Assembly: GCF_012489685.1 (NCBI RefSeq)
Contig: NC_080044.1
Location: 55,977,507 to 56,041,506 of the forward strand
Length of the DNA: 64,000 bases
Direction of reading: 5' to 3'
From: Lotus japonicus
Taxonomy: Eukaryota; Streptophyta; Magnoliopsida; Fabales; Fabaceae
Below, in pieces: positions 26,329 to 38,100 of this stretch. The stretch's first letter is position 1; every line of letters begins with the position of its first letter. The position numbers and the translations under genes were made by a program. The notes under the pieces were generated by a model, which saw only the letters and a list, made by a program, of their open reading frames with translations, searched no databases and was not told the DNA's origin.

Positions 26329-27669
26329 CTTCGACAATCAGTTGTTTTGACAAAATGCAAGGCAACATGTTCCAACAGATCCTTTCCTTCCAGACTGTGT
26401 GGAGAATTTGATATTTTTTAGCAGCACCATATCACAGCTTCCGGCAATCGCGGGACCCTCCTAAAAGTCGAATCTCCATTTAGGTTCTTTTTCAAAGATA
26501 TAGCTCGTTAAGTTAGATCTGTGTGGCCTCAATCATACTGAAAGTTAGCGAATTGTAGCCAGGGCAGTGTTCCTTTCGTTCCAGACTGTGTCGAGAATTT
26601 GATGTTTTTGAGCAGCAGCATGTCACAGTTTCCGGCAATCGCGGGACCCTCCTAAAAGTCGAATCTCCATTTAGGTTCTTTTTCAAAGTTGTAGCTCGTT
26701 AAGTTAGCTCCGTGTGGCCTCAATCAGACTGAAATTTGGCGAATTGTAGCCAGGGCTGTGATCCTTTCGTTCAGACTGTGTCGAGAATTTGAGGTTTTTG
26801 AGCAGCAGCATGTCACAGCTTCCGGCAATCGCGGAACCCTCCTAAAAGTCGAATCTCCATTTAGTTTCTTTTTCAAAGATATAGCTCGTTAAGTTAGCTC
26901 TGTGTGGCCTCAATCAGACTGAAATTTGGCGAATTGTAGCCAGGGTTGTGATCCTTTCGTTCCAGACTGTGTCGAGAATTTGATGTCTTGAGCAGCAGCA
27001 TGTCACAGCTTCCGGCAATCGCGAGACCCTCTTAAAAGTCGAATCTCCATAAAAGTTCCGTTTCAAATTTGTAGCTCGTTAAGTTAGTTATGTGTGGCCT
27101 CAATCAGACTGAAATTTTGCGACTTGTAGCAAGGGATGTGATTCTTTCCTTCCAGACTGTGTTGAAAATTTGATATTTTTTAGCAGCACCATGTCACAGC
27201 TTCCGGCAATCGCGGGACCCTCCTAAAAGTCGAATCTCCATTTAGGTTCTCTTTCAAAGTTGTAGCTCATTAAGTTAGCTCCGTGTGGCCTCAATCAGAC
27301 TGAAATTTGGCGAATTGTAGCCATGGCTGTGATCCTTTCGTTCCAGACTGTGTCGAGAATTTGAGGTTTTTGAGCAGCAGCATGTCACAGCATCCGGCAA
27401 TCGCGGGACCCTCCTAAAAGTCGAATCCCCATTTAGCTGCTTTTTCAAAGATATAGCTCGTTAAGTTAGCTCTGTGTGGCCTCAATCAGACTGAAATTTG
27501 GCGAATTGTAGCCAAGGTTGTGATCCTTTCGTTCCAGACTGTGTCGAGAATTTGATGTTTTGAGCAGCAGCATGTCACAGCTTTCGGCAATCGCGGGACC
27601 CTCCTAAAAGTCGAATCTCCATTTAGGTTCGCTTTCAAAGTTGTATCTCATTAAGTTAGCTCCGTGTGG

Positions 27670-30600
27670 CCTCAATCAGACTGAAATTTGGCGAATTGTA
27701 GCCATGGCTGTGATCCTTTCGTTCCAGACTGTGTCGAGAATTTGAGGTTTTTGAGCAGCAGCATGTTACAGCTTCCGGCTATCGCGGGACCCTCCTAAAA
27801 GTTGAATCTCCATTTAGCTGCTTTTTCAAAGATATAGCTCGTTAAGTTAGCTCTGTGTGGCCTAGATCAGACTGAAATTTGGCAAATTGTAGCCATGGCT
27901 GTGATCCTTTCGTTCCAGACTGTGTCGAGAATTTGATGATTTTGAGCAGCAGCATGTCACAGTTTCCGGCAATCGCGGGACCCTCCTAAAAGTCGAATCT
28001 CCATTTAGGTTCTTTTTCAAAGTTGTAGCTCGTTAAGTTAGCTCCGTGTGGCCTCAATCAGACTGAAATTTGGCGAATTGTAGCCAGGGCTGTGATCCTT
28101 TCATTCAGACTGTGTCGAGAATTTGAGGTTTTTGAGCAGCAGCATGTCACAGCTTCCGGCAATCGCGGGACCCTCCTAAAAGTCGAATCTCCATTTAGTT
28201 TCTTTTTCAAAGATATAGCTCGTTAAGTTAGCTCTGTGTGGCCTCAATCAGACTGAAATTTGGCGAATTGTAGCCAGGGTTGTGATCCTTTCGTTCCAGA
28301 CTGTGTCGAGAATTTGATGTTTTGAGCAGCAGCATGTCACAGCTTCCGGCAATCGCGGGACCCTCTTAAAAGTCGAATCTCCATAAAAGTTCCGTTTCAA
28401 ATTTGTAGCTCGTTAAGTTAGTTATGTGTGGCCTCAATCAGACTGAAATTTTGCGACTTGTAGCAAGGGATGTGATCCTTTCCTTCCAGACTGTGTTGAA
28501 AATTTGATATTTTTTAGCAGCACCATGTCACAGCTTCCGGCAATCGCGGGACCCTCCTAAAAGTCAAATCTCCATTTAAGTTCTTTTTCAAAGATATAGC
28601 TCGTTAAGTTAGCTCCGTGTGGCCTCAATCAGACTGGAATTTGCGAATTGTAGCAAGTTTTATGATCCTTTCGTTCCAGACTGTGTCGGGAATTTGATGT
28701 TTTTGAGCAACAGCATGTCACAGCTTCCGGCTATCGCGGGACCCTCCTAAAAGTCGAATCTCCATTGAGGTTCTTTTTCAAAGTTGTAGCTCGTTAAGTT
28801 AGCTCCGTACGGCCTCAATCAGACTAAAATTTCGCGACTTGTAGCCTGGGCTGTGATCGTTTCGTTCCAGACTATGTCGAGAATTCGATGTTTTTGAGCA
28901 GCAGCGTGTCACAGCTTCCGGCAATCGCGGGACCCTCTTAAAAGTCGAATCTCAATTTAGGTTCTTTTTCAAAGTTGTAGCTCTTTAAGTTAGCTCAGTG
29001 TGGCCTCAATCATACTGGAATTTCAGAACTTGTAGCCAGGGCTGAGTTCCTTTCATTGCAGACCGTGTTGAGAATTTTATGTTTTTGAGCAGCAGCTTGT
29101 CACAGCTTCCGGCAATCGCGGGATCCTCTTAAAAGTCGAATCTCCATTTAGGTTCTTTTTCAAAGTTGTAGCTCGTTAAGTTAGCTCCGTGTGGCCTCAA
29201 TCAGACTAAAATTTGGCGAATTGTAGCCAGGGTAGTGTTCCTTTCGTTCCAGACTGTGTCGAGAATTTGATGTTTTTGAGCAGCAGCATGTCACAGCTTT
29301 CGGCAATCGCGGGACCCTCCTAAAAGTCGAATCTCCATTTAGGTTCTCTTTCAAAGTTGTATCTCTTTAAGTTAGCTCCGTGTTGCCTCAATCAGACTGA
29401 AATTTGGCGAATTGTAGCCATGGCTGTGATCCTTTCGTTCCAGACTGTGTCGAGAATTTGAGGTTTTTGAGCAGCAGCATGTCACAGCTTCCGGCTATCG
29501 CGGGACCCTCCTAAAAGTCGAATCTCCATTTAGCTGCTTTTTCAAAGATATAGTTCGTTAAGTTAGCTCTGTGTGGCCTCAATCAGACTGAAATTTGGCG
29601 AATTGTAGCCAGGGTTGTGATCCTTTCGTTCGAGACTGTGTCGAGAATTTGATGTTTTTGAGCAGCAGCTTGTCACAGCTTTCGGCAATCGCGGGACCCT
29701 CCTAAAAGTCGAATCTCCATTTAGGTTCTCTTTCAAAGTTGTAGCTCATTAAGTTAGCTCCGTGTGGCCTCAATCAGACTGAAATTTGGCGAATTGTAGC
29801 CATGGCTGTGATCCTTTCGTACCAGACTGTGTCGAGAATTTGAGGTTTTTGAGCAGCAGCATGTCACAGCATCCGGCAATCGCGGGACCCTCCTAAAAGT
29901 CGAATCCCCATTTAGCTGCTTTTTCAAAGATATAGCTCGTTAAGTTAGCTCTGTGTGGCCTCAATCAGACTGAAATTTGGCGAATTGTAGCCAAGGTTGT
30001 GATTCTTTCGTTCCAGACTGTGTCGAGAATTTGATGTTTTGAGCAGCAGCATGTCACAGCTTCCGGCAATCGCGGAATCCTCTTAAAAGTCGAATCTCCA
30101 TAAAAGTTCCTTTTCAAATTTGAGCTCGTTAAGTTAGCTATGTGTGGCCTCAATCAGACTGAAATTTTGCGAATTGTAGCCAGGGCAGTGTTCCTTTCGT
30201 TCCAGACTGTGTCGAGAATTTGATGTTTTTGAGCAGCTGCGTGTCACAGCTTTCGGCAATCGCGGGACCCTCCTAAAAGTCGAATCTCCATTTAGGTTCT
30301 CTTTCAAAGTTGTATCTCATTAAGTTAGCTTCGTGTGGCCTCAATCAGACTGAAATTTGGCGAATTGTAGCCATGGCTGTGATCCTTTCGTTCCAGACTG
30401 TGTCGAGAATTTGATGTTTTTGAGCAGCAGCATGTCACAGTTTCCGGCAATCGCGGGACCCTCCTAAAAGTCGAATCTCCATTTAGGTTCTTTTTCAAAG
30501 TTGTAGCTCGTTAAGTTAGCTCCGTGTGGCCTCAATCAGACTGAAATTTTGCGAATTGTAGCCAGGGCTGTGATCCTTTCATTCAGACTGTGTCGAGAAT

Positions 30601-30845
30601 TTGAGGTTTTTGAGCAGCAGCATGTCACAGCTTCCGGCAATCGCGGGACCCTCCTAAAAGTCGAATCTCCATTTAGTTTCTTTTTCAAAGATATAGCTCG
30701 TTAAGTTAGCTCTGTGTGGCCTCAATCAGACTGAAATTTGGCGAATTGTAGCCAGGGTTGTGATCCTTTCGTTCCAGACTGTGTCGAGAATTTGATGTTT
30801 TGAGCAGCAGCATGTCACAGCTTCCAGCAATCGCGGGACCCTCTT
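27670..30845 (-). repeat. 3.2-kb satellite segment repeated at 43330-46505
   Basis: The two segments run in parallel with an offset of 15661 bp at the start and 15660 bp later; one or two bases are lost in the right copy near 44627. Shared private variants include TTCATTCAGACTG, GTAGCAAGTTTTATG and a class 3 monomer with GAGTTCCTTTCATTGCAG. The left copy stops matching within about 15 bp of the chromovirus insertion at 30860. Confidence 0.82.
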
Positions 30846-30854
30846 AAAAGTCGA

Positions 30855-30859
30855 ATCTC
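30855..30859. other. target-site duplication, left copy (ATCTC)
   Basis: ATCTC precedes the LTR at 30860 and is repeated at 41751-41755 after the other LTR. Removing the element and one copy restores an uninterrupted satellite monomer (TCGAATCTC joined to CATAAAAG). Confidence 0.96.
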
Positions 30860-31744
30860 TGTAACACCCCGATTTCCAGGTGTCACTTTAGTAACCAAAA
30901 ATAAACTTTCGCGGAAAAACAGGTAATTTTTTTCGATTGATTCCTTTTAATCAACGCAATATAAAATAACAACATAACCCAACCACTAACTAACCATTAT
31001 ATATCAAATATAAACATGTACAGCCTCAGCTGCACTCTCCCGTCACGCGCACTCGCAGTGACCCCAAAGTAGTGTGCCCGCAGGCAAATATATACAAAAC
31101 CAGAAGTGTGAGTAAGAAAGTGTATAATTACAACACACTAGGAGAAAGTCGGCCTCAAAATGGCCTAAGCAAAGACCCCTATGGTCCGACTGACTCACTG
31201 TGATCCCTCAGTAAGAGAACCACACAAAAGCCATGCGTCGGGAACCTACCCTATCCCCAAAAGCAAAACGAATCAGAGCTATTACAGTAACAACCAACTC
31301 AAAAGACTCTAACCACCCATAACCCACACTACTATCATCGACCCTTCCTCGATCAGGCATGAAGTCCGGGTCCTCGTCGAAAGCTTTAGTAATAGTCATT
31401 TCGCTCCGGGTCTTTTCCGCACAACGAATCATCACGAACCAGCTGACGGACGCCTGGCAGCAGGCCGACCGCCCAAACACAAACATACAAACAAAGCCAA
31501 GGTGCGAGGGTCAACTTACAGAATACAATAGATATACAATCAATATGCGATAAAGGGGGTATATATATATGTTGTATATATATACATATAAGTTATGTAT
31601 TGCCTACCCTAAGGTATATACATAGCATGTTATCGAATCTCTTACACAATTCAATCATCAAAACACATAACGATGTTTATCAACATCAAATCATAATAAG
31701 ATACATTGTGTCACTGCACAATATGCTGACACAACCCGGATAAC

Positions 31745-31880
31745 GTCACTCTGCTTGGCGACGGAACAAAACAACAACGTCACTCTGCTTGGCGACGGAA
31801 CAAATCAACGACGTCACTCTGCTTGGCGACGGGACAAAACAACGACGTCACTCTGCTTGGCGACGGGACAAACCAACGGT
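31745..31880 (-). repeat. four 34-bp tandem subrepeats in the 3' LTR
   Basis: GTCACTCTGCTTGGCGACGG starts at 31745, 31779, 31813 and 31847, exactly 34 bp apart, with small differences between units (ACGGAAC/ACGGGAC). By TATA position they lie in the transcribed R-U5 part, not in U3. Confidence 0.92.
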
Positions 31881-33792
31881 ATTGCCACTTATAGGCTGGG
31901 CACCTCGAGACGGTCGTAACACTGGCCTCGTGTTTAACCATTTCTGCTCGGGCGTCGCTTATCACCTTTGGCTATAGTCAAGACGGTACAAACTCTACAT
32001 GGTTTGACCATTTCTGCTTGCTATGCCGAACATCAACAGGCACGATACAACTCTACATGGATGATCGTTACCTCCTGTTGTGCCAGATATAGTCAGGACC
32101 GATTCAACTCTGCATGGCTGATCGTTACTTCCTGCTATACCGAAGTACTCTGCTTGGCACTTCATCGCGTATATGCACGTGTGCAATATGATTATCAAAA
32201 CCAGAGTCAGTGTCGGTCAATACAACACGACTCGGAGTTAGTGTCGGTCAATACAACACAACTCCCACCCCAAAATCCACAAACAAAACCCAGAGTCTGT
32301 GCCGGTCAATACAGCACGACTCGAACAACACTCCCAAGAGTACTAAAGTACTCGGTGACTTTCAATCATCACCATAGCTCACCTTAGTGGCTTTCCCCAA
32401 TTCCAAACTCTCCAAACCCACAACATAAGTCGACTTTTCCCCGCCTTTCATAAATATTTTTCCCCTTCAGTTCTTCTATGCTTAAACGTTAATAAAAATG
32501 ATTTCAATTCAAATTAGTTAAATTATGAGTTTATTTCTCAAAGTCTAAGTTTCCCAAGTCTTTATTTTTCGAAAGCTCTATCATTCTAAGTTTCCAAAGA
32601 TCAACCACCCAAAATACATTTCCCGGGGAAAGTCTAGGAATTCCAACGAATCCCAACAAATGGCTAAGTCTCAAACCCCACATTTGGACTTGCCTAGGGT
32701 TGTTCATCCAACCCGAGATATCAAAGATCACCAGATCAGTGAATCTCCACTCCGAAATTGCGTCAAAACGCTCAATCCAACAAAAGCACAACATCACAAG
32801 TATGGAAAAGCATCATAACATCAACTCATCATCAGAAACAACATCAGATAAACATAAGTCGAATTTATCGACGCCTATCATGCAGTCATAGCTAATATGT
32901 AAGTTGCCCTAACCTCGAGCTGTTCCAGCTTCGTAAACAAAGTTCTCCTCAAACAATAGCTCTGAGTCTTCCAAAGTTCCTTCAACTGAACCTCGGGGAA
33001 AAACAAAGCAGAATCCAAACAAAATCGATTAGCTCGATCGCAAAACAATACATAAACGATAGACAAAGCATTAAAGCTTCAGAATACGACAATCAGGTAC
33101 GAAAAAACAAGTTTTCGAAACCGAAAAACTTCCCCCCCCTTAGGAAAACCCACGGCCATAAGGAGAAAAGGGCTTCGGCTCTTTTTCTTCGATCAAATCA
33201 GTTTACAAGGTAGTTTTAGGGTAAAACTAAGGCAAAGAAACTGTCGGAACAATTTTCGGACAATCGGGTCGAAATACGACTACGCAGGGGCATTTTGGTC
33301 CAAAATAAAGGCTCAAAACTTCAAAGTTATCAGTTCTGAAAACAGATTTGACAGTAACGATCCTCATGACATCCGTGACAACAAATCCTAAAGGCACGAA
33401 GTCAGATTATAGCTTTACGACAATAAAGTTTCGAAATGTGAGACAAAAAGAGTTTTGAGTCAATTTTTCAGATCCTGGACAAATGAATCGCAATCAGAGT
33501 TTACTGACAGAGGTTTTAGACTAAGGGGAACATAAGGAACATAACCCAAGCGAGAAATCAGAGAAATCGGACAATTTTAGAAAAAGCTCAAAACTTAGAG
33601 CACAGAAACGACTTCAGAAACGCAACAGAAACAACAATCAGAGGTAGGAATCGTGTTAGTTACCTTGATACCTAGAAGTAGGGACGAACTGCACGAAGAT
33701 TGGTCAAGGTTTCGCGAAAATCTCTCCTCTCCCTCTCCCTCTACAAACCGCGGCCTCAATGGTGCAAAATGAAGAGGATTTTGCTTTTTCGC

Positions 33793-33802
33793 CTATTTAT
33801 AG
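33793..33802 (-). promoter_or_regulatory. TATA box in the 3' LTR
   Basis: The - strand reads CTATAAATAG, a strong TATA element, about 690 bp from the outer end of the LTR. A purine-rich (GAGAGG)n tract follows at about 33721-33745. In the 3' LTR this copy could drive transcription outward into satellite, which is speculative. Confidence 0.65.
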
Positions 33803-34496
33803 GCGGGCGAAATCGCGGGAAAATGAAAATTTCGCGATTCCGATTTTTGCAGCACGATCACCGAGAAATTATAAGAGAGATTCTGGCGTCAGAATTCCAG
33901 AACTCAAAACAAATATCTAGGATTTGGGAAAAACGATATCGAAAAACTCAAAAGCGGTGTCGGTTAATCTGCCCCGAAAAACTACTTTTTGCTGTGATGC
34001 TCAGACGACAAAACTTCCAACAGAAGAAAGATTGGAAATGTCGAAACAAGTCTGGCAACGCGGACGGAATCTTCGTTAGAAGTCCCGAATAGAAAAAGTA
34101 TTCATCCATTGCTCGAAAATAGGGTTTCGAAGCAAAGAAATTAGCGTCGGCGGACATCCGAAAAGTGAAACCTATCGTGCGTACAGTCCAGAGTTCCGAA
34201 ATGAAACGCTGGTCGATGGAAAAATAAAGAGAATCTTTAAATTTTCCGAGAGTTCGAAATCTCACTCAAAACGTTGCTTTAAGAGCGAAATAGCCTATTC
34301 TGGACACGCTCGCCCTAAGGCAAGTGTGCAGACGACTCGCACTAACTCCGAAAACAACTACGCAACATTCCTCAAGCAATTCCTGAACTTTCTTCTTCAT
34401 TAATCTTTCTCAAATGTCAAACTCCTGTCACACTTACACTGATTCTACGTGTGCGTCGGAAACTTAACTTGTTCTGAAAATCCAGGTCTTACAATA

Positions 34497-34505
34497 CTCC
34501 CCTCC
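34497..34505 (-). other. polypurine tract of the chromovirus
   Basis: On the - strand GGAGGGGAG lies three bases before the 3' LTR, in the position where plus-strand DNA synthesis is primed. Confidence 0.85.
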
Positions 34506-34940
34506 AAAAAGAAAGTTTCGTCCTCGAAACTCAGAGTTCTGAGAAAGTCCGGAATACAGTTCCTCGATCTTATCTTCCAATTCTCATGTAGTAGTGCCTG
34601 TGTCATTGTTCCTCAAAATCTTTACTTAAGCAATCTGCCTTCCCCTTAACTGTTTCACTCTTCTATCCCCACTGCTAACTATCGGCGTCTCAAAAGACAA
34701 AACATCATTCAACCTCATGTCGTCTGACTCGATTACTTGCGTCGGACCTCTGCTTGAAATGATACCGGTTGGCATTCCGTGCAGTCGCACCATCTTAGCC
34801 ACTTACTTCTTTACTTTCGGTCGTCCGAAATTCTTCTTAAACTCGGTGCCTCTCTGTCATCTTAAGGTAAATACTCAACTCGTCCTCGTGATCTTCATCT
34901 ACAGTCCAAAACTCCACTTGTCCGTTCGATAACTCCTAGA
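34506..34940 (-). pseudogene. pol remnant: RNase H/integrase boundary, integrase and chromodomain scraps
   Basis: On the - strand three pieces of chromovirus pol follow in the correct order but with the intervening sequence missing. About 34801-34935 reads as an RNase H-to-integrase stretch (NGQVEFWTVDE, then KMTER). About 34735-34800 reads MVRLHGMPTGIIS, the conserved integrase core segment; after it, S-R-G replaces the expected S-D-R-D, so a catalytic Asp is lost. About 34541-34735 covers the chromodomain region (DRRVKQLRG, later ELEDKIEELY), with stop codons including a TGA where a Trp is normally found. Gene order confirms Ty3-gypsy, and the C-terminal chromodomain confirms chromovirus. 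No function is possible. Exact domain edges are approximate because frames shift. Confidence 0.75.
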
Positions 34941-37121
34941 CGAAATATTGCGTTGGAATCTAATAATCCATTAACGTCACATCCAACTTCGTAACTATCA
35001 TCACTCGCACAATGAAATCAATCTCCTACTTAGTCACCATTCGAATTAAAAATCGACTTATGTCCTTATTTCTTGTCCTTCACTAATCTTATCCCCTTCA
35101 ACATCAAGTTATCAACAACTTATAAGATAATCCTCTTCTTAATATCTAACAATCCATTATTATCGTCTTCTTCCTTAGAACTTCCCTCACTCAAACCTAT
35201 TTACACTTACTGAAATCCCTAACACTTCGCACCAATCGAGACTTATCCTCTAGAAGATTAAATCATAACTATACCTCAAGGGACTTAACTAGCCATCTTA
35301 TCATCCGATCCTTCAACATTCTGAGATTTAACTCTTACCGTAACCGCTAACACCACCAAATCTCTTATGTGTACAGGAATCTCAGCTCTCTAGGACAACC
35401 TTAGCCCTAGGATTCTTATTCAACTTTAGCAAAATTCACTTGTTACCCGTAATGTGCACCATCAAAATCCATAACAAAGTTTCATTCCCTCTTAGACTCT
35501 GAGGAACTTGTCCAAACATAACAACTTCAAGTATTCATCTTAATACTAACACTTTCCTTTTTGTCACTCCATCACCATCTCGTCACTCAACTTCTTAATC
35601 TCTCAATCAAATTCTGACAACCTTCGAGTCTTACACACCTTAGATAGACATTCATAGATTTAAAACCTAAACCTACACCAAGTTTGGTCCTCTAACGACC
35701 TTTAATCCTTCAATACTTCTTAAATGAATATCCGTTCCTTAAAACTATAACTCCTTCACTTACCCAAACGACCTGATAAGTGTCGTCATGCTTCCACACT
35801 CACCACTTGATCCTGCTATCCATAATCATAACTTATTATGCTAACATCATTCAAATCTTATCACATGGTCATGATGTCCGCAACCTCATAATCAACATCA
35901 ATCGATCACCAACCTTAACACTCCACACAACCCAGAATTCCCTTACTTCAAGATCTCTCTTATACTACACCTCAATGGTCTTAACCCGAAACTCACCTTC
36001 AGGTCTTCAATCCTCTAAGATTCAACTCCTATTGTCACACCTACAACCATAAGATCTCCTACTCGTACGTGATTCTCGGCTCTCAAGATTCAATCTTAAC
36101 CCTAAGATTTCAATCCAACTTAGTAAATCTCACTTAGTAATCTCAGCATATTTCCTTGGAATCCATATCAACAACCTCAAGTATTCAACTTATGCTAAAA
36201 CTTTCTTTCTCCAACTTAATCATTAATTCAACACTTTTCAAACGAAAATTCATCTCTTAAGACTATAATGTCTCCACATATTAATCAAACGCTTAGCAAA
36301 ACTTATTCCTCGAACTCGACTATAACAATCTAGTTCAGAGCTAATTCTTCTCAATCTCGCTACCATCAAGGTATCATCTAAAACATGGTTAAATCCAACT
36401 TATTTAGTCTCTAACAACTCCCCTCAGCAATCACATAACCTATGACTTCATAACTTCCGAGAAACTACTTAATACTTTTCCAGCATTAAACCTCTTGACT
36501 TAGTCTACCTCTACTTGGAGTAATCACCCGAACTAACCAATCAATGTCTATACGACACTCATCGACTTCCACAGATTCAAATCTTAATCTTTTACAATCA
36601 AATGCTTAACACGAACTTTCCTCCCAAATCCGACTAATCCTCAATCAATTCAAATTCATCTTACCCGTCCTTCTATCAAAGTCCATATCCAGCTGTGATT
36701 CCGAATATCACCCCCTCAATATTAGGTTGATCAGGCCTAATACATCGAAGGTGGAAATTTAGAAAAACCCACTGGAACAGTCAATGAGTTCCTATCCTCC
36801 AGTAGTCACAAATATCCTAATACTAAATCCTTTAATGATCCCGCTACGGAACTACACACCCTCAACATGACACGTATAATACCCATACGGAATCTCCCTA
36901 AGATTCGTTCTTCAGCTACTAGCTTCCTCATAATCGCATCGGTGGAAGGCTACTTTCTAGACTTAGTGTGCTATTCCCAACCTCGTGTAACTCCTATAGT
37001 TAAAACACGAGCAACTTCGAATAAGGTCCTACTAGGGATAATAATCATAGGATCATAGTCTAGGTCGTAAATACAAGTTAGGCGCGTCACACTCGCTTCG
37101 AAGAGAAAAGAGTAAGTTATT
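34941..37121 (-). other. non-coding chromovirus interior, degraded pol region
   Basis: About 2.2 kb with no open frame of note on either strand, in the place where protease, reverse transcriptase and RNase H should lie. One possible protease trace is at 36981-37003 on the - strand (LTIGVTRG in place of the usual D-T-G-A motif). I found no clear reverse transcriptase motif. Stretches near 35370-35560 and 36050-36220 resemble each other loosely (both contain CAACCTTAGCCCTA-like and CTCAAGTATTCA-like words about 690 bp apart), hinting at an old internal duplication. The + strand is rich in C and poor in G. Confidence 0.55.
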
Positions 37122-37994
37122 CTAGAATACGAGAACAGTTAAAATATTATCATCGTTCCCACGTTCTTCCTCGTTCGACTCCTCAACTCTTGCTCCTTCC
37201 TTGATATGAATCCTTTCCTCTGTAGCAAGTTGTTTTCCTTTCCCAACATTCCTTGATGATTCGCCCTTGAGTGCCTTACAATCTCTGGAGAAATGTCCCG
37301 GTTGGTTGCAATTAAAGCATAGTTTTCCCTTGATCTTGCACTTACTAGCATAGTGCCCTACTTCCCTGCACCTGTAACACGTCACTGCTCTTCCCGAAGT
37401 CTTGTTTCCTGTCCCTTCGGTAGCATCATTCCCTTTCATCTTACTATCAGACATTTCCCCCTGGAGTGTCTTGCAGTTCACAGCTAGATGCCCCTCTCGG
37501 TTACACTTGAAGCATCTCCGTCCAATCACTGAGCACTTGTTAGCAAAATGCCCAAACTTTCCGCAACGAAAACATATCACAACTTTGTCACCAACTGGCT
37601 TCCCTCTAGTATCAGCAGTTGTTGGTTCGTACGCTCTTGAGATAAGATCCCTTCCCTCGGGACGCTGATACGGTCCCCACTGACGGTAACTCTCCCTTCC
37701 GTTATAGCCTTGGGAACCTGACCTTATTGGTCCCCCAGCTCTTGTTCGGTTCATTCCTCTTTGTTGATACATTGCTGTCGCCATCAGTCGTTGATGATGC
37801 TCACGTGCAGCCTCTTCAGCGCGCATGTAAGCGTCTTCCGCAGCCTGGTTCATCATTGCCTCGATCAGTGTAGCTATTGCCTCCGCCATCCGGTTAAGGT
37901 CCACCATCCTATGTCTCATCAAACGTCCGATTAGTACTAACCATACGGTAGCACTAGACAAACCACTCAATCCGATTAAGTAGTACGCAAACAA
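37122..37994 (-). CDS. gag: Gag-like nucleocapsid protein with four CCHC zinc knuckles, capsid core missing
   Basis: A frame of up to 290 residues. The likely true start is M30 (about 37907, MVDLNRMAEAIA), because the first 29 residues are hydrophobic and unlike Gag. Residues 30-75 form a helical, Ala/Glu-rich Gag N-terminus. The capsid domain that normally follows (some 200 residues in chromovirus Gag) is absent, and residues about 76-135 are a basic, Gly/Arg-rich linker. Four CCHC knuckles follow: C141-C144-H149-C154, C161-C164-H169-C174, C206-C209-H214-C219 and C226-C229-H234-C239. The second pair looks like a duplicate of the first (both read RRCFKC/KLCFNC then NC/DCK-LQGE/LKGE). The C-terminus is acidic and ends at a stop with no protease fused. 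The protein could bind element RNA but probably cannot build a shell alone. Whether it is translated is unknown. Confidence 0.8.
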   Translation of the reverse strand: MFAYYLIGLSGLSSATVWLVLIGRLMRHRMVDLNRMAEAIATLIEAMMNQAAEDAYMRAEEAAREHHQRLMATAMYQQRGMNRTRAGGPIRSGSQGYNGRESYRQWGPYQRPEGRDLISRAYEPTTADTRGKPVGDKVVICFRCGKFGHFANKCSVIGRRCFKCNREGHLAVNCKTLQGEMSDSKMKGNDATEGTGNKTSGRAVTCYRCREVGHYASKCKIKGKLCFNCNQPGHFSRDCKALKGESSRNVGKGKQLATEERIHIKEGARVEESNEEERGNDDNILTVLVF

Positions 37995-38100
37995 TTAGAG
38001 CGAAAATCGCTCTGCAGACAATCAATTTTCACTCTTTGCAGAGTCACACAACCTAGCACAGAAGACCTATTCCCCAAAGACTCCCAAAAGACTCGACTAA

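Larger units (their letters stand above)
23265..26377 (-). mobile_element. Ty1-copia retrotransposon, SIRE/Maximus-like, truncated
   Basis: The remnant reads on the - strand and consists of a 5' LTR (25502-26377), a primer-binding site, a gag-protease frame and the start of the GAG-pre-integrase domain. It then stops against satellite at about 23265-23271. Most of integrase, reverse transcriptase, RNase H and the 3' LTR are missing. At the cut end the element and the satellite share the short word GATTGCC, suggesting an end-joining or microhomology deletion. No target duplication can be confirmed; the flank beside the LTR begins GATCC, but the other side has no match. Long gag, two CCHC knuckles and the D-S-G protease motif fit the SIRE/Maximus lineage; the lineage call is inference. 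Confidence 0.92.
25502..26377 (-). repeat. 5' LTR of the copia element
   Basis: On the - strand the LTR begins TGTTGGAACATGTTG at 26377 and ends CCTGAATTACA at 25502, giving the canonical TG...CA ends and a length of 876 bp. Satellite (GATCCTTTCC) abuts directly at 26378. The 3' partner LTR is not in the window, so age cannot be estimated. A TATA box and a short palindrome are annotated separately. Confidence 0.9.
26378..30859 (-). repeat. satellite array, reverse block B2
   Basis: About 23-24 monomers on the - strand between the two transposons. The first 0.8 kb (26378-27200) closely repeats 21869-22690, offset 4509 bp. That match includes variants such as GCACCATATCACAG and GAAAGTTAGCG. 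An internal tandem offset of about 1334 bp is visible (TTTAGTTTCTTTTTC at about 26861 and 28195). The part 27670-30845 recurs beyond the chromovirus at 43330-46505. No gene seen. Confidence 0.96.
30860..34493 (-). repeat. 3' LTR of the chromovirus
   Basis: 3634 bp, TG...CA ends (TGTAAGACC at 34493 on the - strand, GGGGTGTTACA at 30860). It matches the other LTR at offset 7256 bp, then 7257 bp after a C run near 33132-33139 (8 C here, 9 in the partner). Substitutions seen are at 31158 (A here, G in partner), near 33395, near 33530 and near 33984. It contains four 34-bp subrepeats, a TA-rich stretch at about 31558-31600 and three copies of CGGTCAATACA (about 32210-32325). Short open frames inside the LTR occur in both copies on both strands and are not treated as genes. 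Confidence 0.96.

Noticed and set aside
25502..26377. Solo copia LTR
   Set aside because: A primer site and gag frame follow directly, so this is the 5' LTR of a truncated element rather than a recombined solo LTR.
31208..34265. Short open frames within the chromovirus LTRs (up to 139 codons), repeated at 38464-41522
   Set aside because: They overlap on both strands, duplicate exactly because the LTRs are duplicates, and show no recognised domain.
34941..37121. Intact reverse transcriptase in the chromovirus
   Set aside because: There is no long frame, and no clear catalytic Y/F-x-D-D motif could be read on the - strand. Only a doubtful protease trace remains.
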